Source: a bacterium
GTDB lineage: Bacteria > Arandabacterota > Arandabacteria > Arandabacterales > Arandabacteraceae
Assembly (NCBI GenBank): GCA_029933125.1
Contig: JAOZOU010000007.1
Location: 79,007-143,006, forward strand
DNA: 64,000 nucleotides
Reading direction: 5' to 3'
This document shows, piece after piece, positions 38,377-45,852 of this stretch (position 1 is the first letter of the stretch; each line of letters opens with the position of its first letter). The position numbers were made by a program, and so were the translations under genes. The notes beneath the pieces are model-generated. The model made no database searches. It had not been told where the DNA came from and saw only the letters and a program-made list of their open reading frames with translations.

Positions 38377-38916
38377 ACTACCTTCCAACTGACATACCCG
38401 AGACATCCAATTCTAACCACTCCACGTGGATCACCCATGGAAATGGCTGTCAAGTACTTAGCATTTCCGTTGATCCGAGACTTTAAGATCATATCGCCTT
38501 GTTCATACTCAAACTCCTTCTCAACGCATCCTTCCTTGCATCCTCATTCGAGGGTCTTGCCATGAGTCCCGATGGATCTCTCACAGTCAGTCACCCATCC
38601 GTACTCTGCGGCACACTATACAATGGGACTCCAGCCTCTCAATCACCATGAGGACCTCTTGTGGGTCATGACCCCCTGGAGATGGCTGGAATCTGCCTGC
38701 TCTATGTCTCTGAAGGGCTCGTTACGCTTCAGCATGAAGTAGATCACCTTCAAGCTCCCTCTTGCCACAGCCGGAGTGATGGACTATACTGAGCACGAGA
38801 AGCTTGCCTGCGATACCCTTGGGATGCGAGTCAGGACAGGAGAGTGATGGGGCAGCAGAGGGATAGAGCCTAAGTGAAGGTGTGAGGCATAGGATCCAAA
38901 GGTCAAATCGGCAATC
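38377..38916. other. 540-bp stretch, mostly without recognisable content
   Basis: No complete gene. It contains the short transposase-like fragment listed at 38703-38780 and otherwise only short frames. The GNAT gene's promoter should lie at the right end, but I cannot point to it. Confidence 0.4.
38703..38780 (-). pseudogene. Possible IS110-type transposase remnant
   Basis: Minus strand translates without stops as VARGSLKVIYFMLKRNEPFR (about 38703-38765), which looks like the end of IS110-family transposases, where a conserved helix reads 'R-L-V-x-M-L-K-x-x-x-P'. The reading frame breaks on both sides. The fragment is short, so the call is weak. Confidence 0.3.
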
Positions 38917-39357
38917 ATGACGAGATTCGCAATTCGTCAGGCAACTGGCAGCGACCTTGATAGCATCTTTACGTTTGACCATCTTGCCAGAGAAGACGCC
39001 CGCCATCGAGCCTTTGTCGAGCGTTCCGTGCGCGCAGGACATTGCTTTGTTGTCGAAACCCGAGATCAGGTTATCGGCTACGGTGTTTTCGAACATTCTT
39101 TCTATCAGCACGGCTTTGTTTCCATGCTTTACATTGCACCCGATTTAAGGAGACAGGGTGCTGGGTCGATGTTGATGAGACACTTCGAATCGATTTGCCA
39201 GACGGACAGGCTCTTCACATCCACCAACCTATCGAATCTGCCCACGCAATCACTGCTTGCGAAGTTGGGGTACACGTTGAGCGGTGTCATTCATCATCTT
39301 GACAGGAACGATCCCGAACTGGTTTACGTCAAATTCCTGAGACAGGATGGAAGCTAA
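38917..39357 (+). CDS. GNAT-family N-acetyltransferase
   Basis: A 146-residue acetyltransferase. The GNAT core is visible: strand 4 and motif A (VSMLYIAPDLRRQGAGSMLM, with the R-x-x-G-x-G/A acetyl-CoA loop), preceded by CFVVETRDQVIGYGVFEH and followed by LFTSTNLSNLPTQSLLAKLG and YTLSGVIHHLDRNDPELVYV. The final part is typical of small-molecule acetyltransferases. Length is normal. The acceptor is unknown. It is followed 41 bp later by the broken cupin gene on the same strand. Confidence 0.85.
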   Translation: MTRFAIRQATGSDLDSIFTFDHLAREDARHRAFVERSVRAGHCFVVETRDQVIGYGVFEHSFYQHGFVSMLYIAPDLRRQGAGSMLMRHFESICQTDRLFTSTNLSNLPTQSLLAKLGYTLSGVIHHLDRNDPELVYVKFLRQDGS

Positions 39358-39398
39358 GCAGTCTGGTTTGCGGTGGTGACTTGAGGGGAGATTCCGAT

Positions 39399-39776
39399 AT
39401 GGCTCGAGACAAAATTGCGTACCTTATCAACCCGACTGAGGCTCCGTGCCTGGTGCAGATGCCCGTGCTTGAAACGGCCATCCTTACAGGGCTTCGTGGC
39501 GAGAGGATGATGATGGTTCTCAATACCACACTACCGGGGCACACGGTACCGCTACATTCGCATCCACATGAACAGATCGGAATGGTCTATGCTGGCAAAG
39601 CCATGCTCCGCATTGGTGATGAGGAGCGGGTTGTTGAGAAGGGCGACTTTATTGCATCCCTACAAATGTTCCACACAGCGATACCTGCGTTGGGGATGAG
39701 CCTTTTGTGATGCTCGATATTCTTCTATCCAGTGCGTGAAGATTTCATTGAGAAACCCAACCAGGCATCGGCCTAG
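39399..39776 (+). pseudogene. Frameshifted single-domain cupin
   Basis: The first ~85 residues are a normal cupin: PGHTVPLHSHPHEQIGMVYAG (metal-binding HxH...E) and EERVVEKGDF. The frame then shifts near 39662. In the next frame NVPHSDTCVGDEPFVMLDI continues the family pattern, and after a second shift near 39720 FYPVREDFIEKPNQASA ends at TAG 39774-39776. Without the two shifts the product would be a typical ~125-residue cupin. Either the gene is dead or two indels are assembly errors. Confidence 0.75.
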
Positions 39777-39897
39777 GGATAGGAATTGTGCGTCAGTGAT
39801 CCGAACCGTGGCAACTGGCGATTGAAACAGCGACAGTCACCGATACATCCTCTGTGCAAGCTTGATGATTCGACTCGCCTCTTGTAGAATGCAGGCG

Positions 39898-41679
39898 ATG
39901 CCCAACTCTGAGATCATTCTTGTCCTCTGTGTTGTCGCCGGTGCGGTCTATCTTTTCGTTACTGAGAAGCTTCGCATTGATGTAACAGCGATTGTTATTC
40001 TTGTTGCGCTGCTTGCTTTGAGGCTCATTCCAGCTAGGGCTGCGCTCTATGGATTTGCCAATCCAGCCACTGCCACCGTTGCCTCGATGTTTGTCCTGAG
40101 TGCAGGGCTCAGTCGAACAGGGCTTGTTGACTGGCTTGTGAGGCGTCTCGATCGGCTCGCAGGTAATGGCGAATTACAACTCATGCTTGTGCTCTGCCTT
40201 GCAATTGCCTTTCTCTCAGCCTTTGTGGTGAACACCGCTACGGTCGCCATCTTTATTCCTGTTGCAACAGTGCTTGCTCGGCGACGAAAGATTGCCGAGT
40301 CACGCATCCTCATGCCGCTTTCGTTTGCAAGCCAGTTCGGAGGTGTCTGCACGCTCGTGGGCACATCCACGAACATTCTTGTCAACTCGATTGCCGTCTC
40401 AAGCGGACTTCCTGCTTTTGGACTTTTCGAGTTTGCTCGGCTTGGGCTCATTATGGCAGGAGTGGGTATCGTCTATCTCATTGTGGTGGGGCGGTGGCTC
40501 CTTCCCAAGCGTCATGCGACTGTGCAGCAGGTGGATAAGTACAGGCTCTCGGAGTACTTGGTTGAACTGAAAGTGCCGCAGGATTCATCTCTCATTGGAA
40601 AGTCATGGCGTGAGGTTGTAAAGCAGGGGGATGAAGAGGTACAGCTTCTTAAACTCATTCGGGGGGAGCAGACAAAGTGGCGCCCAAGGGAGATACCAAT
40701 TGCAGCCGATGATGTACTTCTTGTGCGGGGTGATGCAGCAAGGCTTATGAAAGTGAGGGACGAGTTTGGACTTGAGACTCGCGCAGATGAGAAAGTCGAA
40801 GATAAGAAGTTGAGCTCGGATGATGTGAAGCTTGTTGAAGCGCTTGTGCCTCCGCAATCCTATCTTGTGGGGAGAACAATCGAGGGTGCCGATCTTTCTA
40901 GGCGTTTTGGTTGCGTCGTGCTTGCACTTCAACGCAGAGGACGAGTGCTTGGGGAAAGGCTTGGCAAGATAAGACTCGATGCCAACGATACACTTCTTTT
41001 GCAATGTGACGTTAATAATGTGCAGAGGCTTATGCGTTCACCCAATCTCATTGTGACGAGTGAGCTTACGGAGCTTTTCCTCCGCAAGGATAGAGCTCTC
41101 ATTGCTCTTGGTATTCTTGCAAGTGTGCTCACATTTGCTGCTCTCGGTGTGCTTCCTATTCTTCTGGCAACACTCTTTGGAGCGGTTGCGATGGTTGTAA
41201 CAGGATGCCTGAGGATTGATGAGGCGTATCAGGCAATCGATTGGAAGATAATCTTCCTGCTTGGTGGAATTTTGCCCCTCGGTTTGGCATTGCAGGAGAC
41301 AGGGGCTGCATCGTGGCTTTCGGGTTTGGTCTTGGGAAGTTTCGCTTCGCATGGGCCTGTAGTTGTGCTCGCAGTGCTTTACATCACGACTGCTGCTCTA
41401 ACGGAGGGTATGTCAAACAATGCAGCTGCTGTGCTTCTCGCTCCAATAGCCCTGTCAATGGCGACTCGCATGAATGTCGATCCGCGCCCGTTCCTCATTG
41501 CCATAACTTTTGCGGCATCAACGAGCTTTGCCACGCCAGTCGGTTATCAAACCAATACAATGGTTTATGCGGCAGGCGGCTATCGCTTTAGCGACTTTTC
41601 CAAAGTTGGCATCCCGCTCAACCTCATCTTCTGGGCACTCGCCGTCCTCCTCATCCCCCACTTCTGGGGTCGGAGCTAA
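39898..41679 (+). CDS. SLC13-family permease with two TrkA-C domains
   Basis: A 593-residue anion/sodium-type permease. About five N-terminal helices (including TATVASMFVLSAGLSRTG and FLSAFVVNTATVAIFIPVA) and the SLC13 hairpin signature QFGGVCTLVGTSTNILVNS come first. Two RCK_C/TrkA-C regulatory domains lie at about 205-290 and 300-385 (VPQDSSLIGKSWREV; VPPQSYLVGRTIEG). The second permease half has WKIIFLLGGILPLGLALQ, EGMSNNAAAVLLAP and SFATPVGYQTNTMVYA. The C-terminus PHFWGRS* is completed by the dispersed repeat, which supplies the TAA. The ATG at 39898 is chosen as the start of the first helix. Confidence 0.88.
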   Translation: MPNSEIILVLCVVAGAVYLFVTEKLRIDVTAIVILVALLALRLIPARAALYGFANPATATVASMFVLSAGLSRTGLVDWLVRRLDRLAGNGELQLMLVLCLAIAFLSAFVVNTATVAIFIPVATVLARRRKIAESRILMPLSFASQFGGVCTLVGTSTNILVNSIAVSSGLPAFGLFEFARLGLIMAGVGIVYLIVVGRWLLPKRHATVQQVDKYRLSEYLVELKVPQDSSLIGKSWREVVKQGDEEVQLLKLIRGEQTKWRPREIPIAADDVLLVRGDAARLMKVRDEFGLETRADEKVEDKKLSSDDVKLVEALVPPQSYLVGRTIEGADLSRRFGCVVLALQRRGRVLGERLGKIRLDANDTLLLQCDVNNVQRLMRSPNLIVTSELTELFLRKDRALIALGILASVLTFAALGVLPILLATLFGAVAMVVTGCLRIDEAYQAIDWKIIFLLGGILPLGLALQETGAASWLSGLVLGSFASHGPVVVLAVLYITTAALTEGMSNNAAAVLLAPIALSMATRMNVDPRPFLIAITFAASTSFATPVGYQTNTMVYAAGGYRFSDFSKVGIPLNLIFWALAVLLIPHFWGRS

Positions 41680-41730
41680 AAATCTGCATTTCGGCATCTC
41701 TGGCACGGAAGTTGCTATGCGAGTCTGGTC
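41666..41730 (+). repeat. Dispersed repeat at the permease stop codon, extended form
   Basis: GGGGTCGGAGCTAAAAA starts at 41666, and its CTAA contains the TAA (41677-41679) that ends the SLC13 permease. Similarity to the copy at 10577-10641 continues for about 65 bp. It faces, in opposite orientation, the tandem copies at 42321-42453, so the 0.8 kb between permease and fusA is bounded by inverted copies. Confidence 0.85.
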
Positions 41731-42320
41731 TCTGATCTGATGACAAGATCTGGGGCATTTGACAGTTGGAGCATCCCGACGAGTTAAAACCTTCGGCTGC
41801 GAAGGAGTTATGGGTAAAGATTTTATAGCCTATGGAATTCAGCCAAAGGTTTCAGGGCTACGGGAGCGCTACTGGATAGAAAATCCGGCTCACACTATCT
41901 TCAAGCCGGTTCTGGGTCTTTCTCAGAGAGCGCGTCACTTGGAGAACTATGACGATGTATCACTTACCTGTGGCGCTTGTCACGACGTCAGCCTAAATGG
42001 CTACCCCTTACCTTCATGATCTTGAAGGCTGCTTTGCGATGCGGTGCTTGCCTGACCAGATGAGCAGAGGCTTTCGTCACGAAACTCATCACCGCCTGTA
42101 TTTTGGGTAGAACTCCACTTGACGTGCGGGGTGCCACAGCTTAGATTTGCCGTAACCCAGAACCCGATTGATGGAGATGGCTTGGACTATACCGAGTAAC
42201 TCCAGCACGAGTCCTGAACCCCAGACTTGTTGCTTCATCTTCTGAGCTTGTGCACGCAGGAGCGTCTGAGGATGTGCTTAAGGATGGACGAAAGACGGTT
42301 ATTTTCACATGACGAAGGTT
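41731..42320. other. 590-bp stretch between inverted repeat copies
   Basis: No convincing gene. An 86-codon frame (41759-42019, plus) has no domain or ribosome site. On the minus strand a stretch near 42090-42250 reads LELLGIVQAISINRVLGYGK and KLWHPARQVEFYPKYRR, possibly a gene remnant. The promoter for fusA would have to be here unless it lies within the tandem repeat. Confidence 0.4.
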
Positions 42321-42453
42321 GCAGATTTTTAGCTCCGACCCCGGAAGGGGGGGATTTGGAGATTTTTAGCTCCGACCCCGGAAAGGAGGGATTTGGAGAT
42401 TTTTAGCTCCGACCCCGGAAAGGAGGGATTTGGAGATTTTTAGCTCCGACCCC
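42321..42453 (+). repeat. Tandem 37-bp units of the dispersed repeat, running into fusA
   Basis: A partial unit (42321-42342) is followed by three full 37-bp units at 42343-42379, 42380-42416 and 42417-42453. Units 2 and 3 are identical and unit 1 differs by two bases in the G-rich part. Each ends in TTTTTAGCTCCGACCCC and starts with GGAAAGGAGGGATTTGG, which contains a Shine-Dalgarno-like AAAGGAGG followed by TTG. The last unit overlaps the start of the elongation factor G gene. Confidence 0.92.
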
Positions 42454-44523
42454 AGGAAGGTTAGGAACGTTGGGTTGATGGCTCATATTGATGCGGGCAA
42501 GACCACGGTGACTGAGCGCATTCTTTTCTTCACCGGCAAAAGCCATCGTATCGGTGAGGTGCACGATGGCAAAGCCACAATGGATTGGATGGTGCAGGAG
42601 CAGGAGCGCGGCATAACCATAACGTCGGCTGCCACAACGACCTATTGGAAGGGCTACCGCATCAATATCATTGATACCCCTGGTCACGTTGATTTTACAG
42701 CTGAGGTCGAACGCTCGCTGCGCGTGCTTGATGGAACCGTCGCCCTTTTCTGTGCAGTTGGTGGGGTTCAGCCGCAATCGGAGACAGTCTGGCGTCAGGC
42801 GGAGAAGTACCGGGTTCCCAGAATTGCTTTTGTCAACAAGATGGATCGGGCAGGGGCGGATTTCGAAGCGGTAGTTGAGGAGATCCGACGAGAACTCGGC
42901 GGCAATGCTGTGCCAATTACAATCCCCATCGGAGCCGAATCCAACTTCAAAGGCATAATTGATATCGTTGAGATGAAAGCCATCTACTACGATGATACCG
43001 AAAGTGGCGCCGTAATGAGGATTGAGGAAATCCCTAAAGACGTGCTTGAGAAGGCCCGCGAAGCCGAACGGATCCTCATTGAGCGTATCAGCGAGCAGGA
43101 TGATCTGCTTATGGAGAAATTCATCGACGGCATCCAACCCGAACGAGACGAAGTTGTGAAGGCTATGCGCCAGGCAACAATTGATGGGCGCATCATTCCA
43201 GTGCTATGTGGATCGGCCTTACGCAACAAGGGTATAAGGCGCTTGCTCGATGCTATAGTCGATTTCCTGCCTTCTCCGCTTGATCTTCCCCCTGTCATAG
43301 GTACAAATGATGAGACAGGTGTAGAGATCCTGAGACAGCCGAGTGATGATGCACCTTTAGCAGCACTTGCCTTCAAGGTCCAGACCGATAAGCACACAGG
43401 TAAGCTCACCTATGTGAGGGTTTACTCGGGGATACTCAAGGCAGGTGAGGTGGTATACAACTCAACAAGACAGAAACTTCAGCGTGTTGGACGCATCTTT
43501 GAGATGCATGCTAACAAGCGCTACGCAATTGACGAGCTTCATGCAGGCGACGTTGGTGCGGTAATCGGACTCAGTGATACCCAGACTGGCGATACGATTT
43601 GCAAGCAGGATGAACCAATCATCCTCGAGTCAATCGAATTTCCTGCTCCCGTTATAGATGTTGCCATAGCACCTGAGACAAGGGCCGACAGTGATCGCCT
43701 GGGTCGGGCGCTCAACAAACTTGCTGAAGAAGATCCCACCTTCATTGCGAAGACAGATCCTGAAACAGGTGAGGTTATAATCTCAGGTATGGGGGAGCTT
43801 CATCTTGATATAATCACCGATCGCCTGCGCAGAGAATTCGGTGTTGGTGTATCAGTTGGCAAACCCCAGGTTGCCTACCGTGAGACGATCATTGGATCGG
43901 TTGATCATAGCTACAAGCATGTGAAACAAACCGGTGGTCATGGACAGTATGCTCACGTCTGCATCCATGTGGAGCCGAGCCCGCCAAGATCAGGTTTCCA
44001 GTTTGAGAACAAGGTAACAGGTGGAAGAATTCCACGTGAGTACATCCCTGCAATTGAGCGAGGCATAGTCGATGCAATGGCTGAGGGACCCTACGCCGGT
44101 TATCCGATGGTTGATGTTAGGGTTGTCCTCGTTGATGGATCAGCTCATGAGGTTGACTCATCTGAGCAGGCTTTTCGCATCTGTGCTGCTCATGCCTTCA
44201 AGGAAGCATGCAAGAAAGCCGGGCTTGAACTCCTTGAACCCATCATGCGAGTTGAGGTCACAGTACATGAGGAACACGTCGGCGCGGTTACTTCGAATCT
44301 ATGCTCTAAGCGCGGAAGGATTCTAAATGTTGAGGCAAAGGGCAAGACAAGTGTACTCACAGCCCATGTACCACTGGCTGAGATGTTTGGTTACGCAAGT
44401 GAATTGAGGAATCTTACCAGCGGTCGTGGTGAGTTCACAATGCATTTTGAGCACTATGAGGCTGTTCCCTATTCGATAGCTGAGGCGATCGTTGAGGCTC
44501 GCAGAAAATCCAGAGCGAATTAG
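42430..44523 (+). CDS. fusA: Elongation factor G (start region derived from repeat)
   Basis: A 697-residue translation GTPase that moves tRNA and mRNA through the ribosome. All G motifs are present: AHIDAGKTT (18-26), [27 protein letters not shown] and SALRNKGI; domains II-V follow at normal length. Only the beginning is odd. The frame has no ATG before the P-loop except 42478 (MAHIDAGKT), which would remove the beta-strand RNVGL. The TTG at 42430 restores a normal length (11 residues before RNVG, against about 9-10 in E. coli), but its first eight residues (MEIFSSDP) are pure repeat. AGGAGG sits 3 bases upstream. A repeat insertion has apparently replaced the original start. Confidence 0.93.
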   Translation: MEIFSSDPRKVRNVGLMAHIDAGKTTVTERILFFTGKSHRIGEVHDGKATMDWMVQEQERGITITSAATTTYWKGYRINIIDTPGHVDFTAEVERSLRVLDGTVALFCAVGGVQPQSETVWRQAEKYRVPRIAFVNKMDRAGADFEAVVEEIRRELGGNAVPITIPIGAESNFKGIIDIVEMKAIYYDDTESGAVMRIEEIPKDVLEKAREAERILIERISEQDDLLMEKFIDGIQPERDEVVKAMRQATIDGRIIPVLCGSALRNKGIRRLLDAIVDFLPSPLDLPPVIGTNDETGVEILRQPSDDAPLAALAFKVQTDKHTGKLTYVRVYSGILKAGEVVYNSTRQKLQRVGRIFEMHANKRYAIDELHAGDVGAVIGLSDTQTGDTICKQDEPIILESIEFPAPVIDVAIAPETRADSDRLGRALNKLAEEDPTFIAKTDPETGEVIISGMGELHLDIITDRLRREFGVGVSVGKPQVAYRETIIGSVDHSYKHVKQTGGHGQYAHVCIHVEPSPPRSGFQFENKVTGGRIPREYIPAIERGIVDAMAEGPYAGYPMVDVRVVLVDGSAHEVDSSEQAFRICAAHAFKEACKKAGLELLEPIMRVEVTVHEEHVGAVTSNLCSKRGRILNVEAKGKTSVLTAHVPLAEMFGYASELRNLTSGRGEFTMHFEHYEAVPYSIAEAIVEARRKSRAN

Positions 44524-44560
44524 CGAGCCTCAGCAAAATGTCCTTCCAGGCGCTGATGCT

Positions 44561-45382
44561 TTATGCTTTTGCCTTCGTCTCTTCGTAGATGTGGACATCA
44601 CGCTGGGGATACGGGATCGAAAGCCCAGCCCGCTCGAGTTCCACCTTGGCTTTCTCAAGGGTGTCGAAGTAGACGGACCAGTAGTCAGACGGCTTGGTCC
44701 ATGGACGGCAGACGAGGTTCACGCTGCTGTCACCAAGCTCCGAGACCGCAACCAGCGGCGGTGGATCCTTGAGCACTCTTGGATCGGACCTGACGATATT
44801 CTCGAGCACCTCCTTAGCCTTCTTGATGTCATCGTCGTAAGAGATGCCGAAAACCATTTCAAGCCTGCGCTTGTCAATGGCGGAGAAGTTGACGATCTTG
44901 TCGTTGGTTATCTGGGAGTTGGGAACGATTATGCGACGATTGTCAGGATGATTCAGAATCGTTGTGAAAATGCCAATCTGCTCGACTGTTCCCGCTACTC
45001 CCGCAACCTCGACAAAGTCACCAACCCTAAAGGGCTTGAAAATGATGAGCATAACTCCAGCGGCGAAATTGGAAAGCGACCCCTGCAGAGCCAGACCAAT
45101 TGCAAGACCAGCAGCACCCAACAACGCAACAAGCGAAGTCGTTCTGATGCCAATTTTGTCGATTGCGGCAATAATGACGAAAGCCAGAAGCAGGAAGTAA
45201 GCAAGCCTCGCAAGGAACTTTGAGAGGGTTGGATCGATATTGCTCCTGTCCATCAGCCGCTTGAGCAATTTTGCTACAAGCCCTGCAACCCAGCGTCCGA
45301 TCACAAAGATCAAGACCGCCGCGACAATCTTAAATCCATATGTCATCAAAAAATCGGGCACCTTATGAAGGAAATCCTCCAT
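44561..45382 (-). CDS. Small-conductance mechanosensitive channel MscS
   Basis: A 273-residue MscS-family channel. It has three transmembrane helices: KIVAAVLIFVIGRWVAGLV, a second at ~60-80 (LAYFLLLAFVIIAAI), and the pore-lining TM3 (VALLGAAGLAIGLALQGSLS) with its small-residue G/A pattern. The cytosolic beta domain (FKPFRVGDFVEVAGVAGTVE, then IGIFTTILNHPDNRRIIVPN) and the alpha-beta C-terminal part follow. It opens on membrane tension to release osmolytes. ATG 45382 is preceded by AAAGGAGGG, so I prefer it over the longer frame from 45445. It converges with fusA across 37 bp. Confidence 0.9.
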   Translation of the reverse strand: MEDFLHKVPDFLMTYGFKIVAAVLIFVIGRWVAGLVAKLLKRLMDRSNIDPTLSKFLARLAYFLLLAFVIIAAIDKIGIRTTSLVALLGAAGLAIGLALQGSLSNFAAGVMLIIFKPFRVGDFVEVAGVAGTVEQIGIFTTILNHPDNRRIIVPNSQITNDKIVNFSAIDKRRLEMVFGISYDDDIKKAKEVLENIVRSDPRVLKDPPPLVAVSELGDSSVNLVCRPWTKPSDYWSVYFDTLEKAKVELERAGLSIPYPQRDVHIYEETKAKA

Positions 45383-45852
45383 TGCTCCCTCCTTTCCCTT
45401 TGGGTGAAAACAGGTCCCAGCACTCTTGCCGGACACCGCTTGCACCTTATCATGCTTGCGATGCCCATCTCAAGCTAGCTTCGTCGAGTTGACTCCTTTG
45501 GTTGTGGCTGAGAGAGGGTTTCGGCAACACTTATGTGTCCCCCAGACACACTTCAGCTATTACTCTTTAGCCCGCATCTCCTTCACCGTCGACTCCGCTC
45601 ATGCTGCGATGCTAACTTATTTCGGAACAGGAGGTTAGGACTCCCTCTCCAAAGAACCTTCTCTCGAGAGGCGGGCACTATCCTTGGCACGGTGGCATAG
45701 AAATTGCCTTGTCTGGGACTGGGGAGTCTTTTTGCCATGCCACAGCGTGGTTTAATCGAAGTCTTTACAACTCCCACCAGTAGGGGTTACGATACAAGAT
45801 TGTTGGGTTCAAACCTTTAAACAAGTTGTCGCCAGCGAAAGGAGGTAGTGTC
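45383..45852. other. 470-bp intergenic region between mscS and sppA
   Basis: Divergent control region without a gene. Two promoter-like patterns point toward sppA: TTTACA (45764-45769) with TACGAT 18 bases later, and TGGCAT-N5-TTGC (45695-45709), which fits the -24/-12 spacing of sigma-54 promoters. Neither is proven, and no sigma-54 activator is seen in the window. Confidence 0.35.

Noticed and set aside
42321..42453. Tandem 37-bp units as a CRISPR array
   Set aside because: Units are contiguous with no spacers of unique sequence and belong to the dispersed palindrome family.
42403..43137. 244-codon minus-strand frame ending in GVGAKNLQI
   Set aside because: Antisense to the G domain of fusA; the tail is the repeat read backwards.
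45695..45709. Sigma-54 promoter upstream of sppA
   Set aside because: Spacing fits TGGCAT-N5-TTGC, but it is ~145 bp from the start and no activator is present; kept only as a note.
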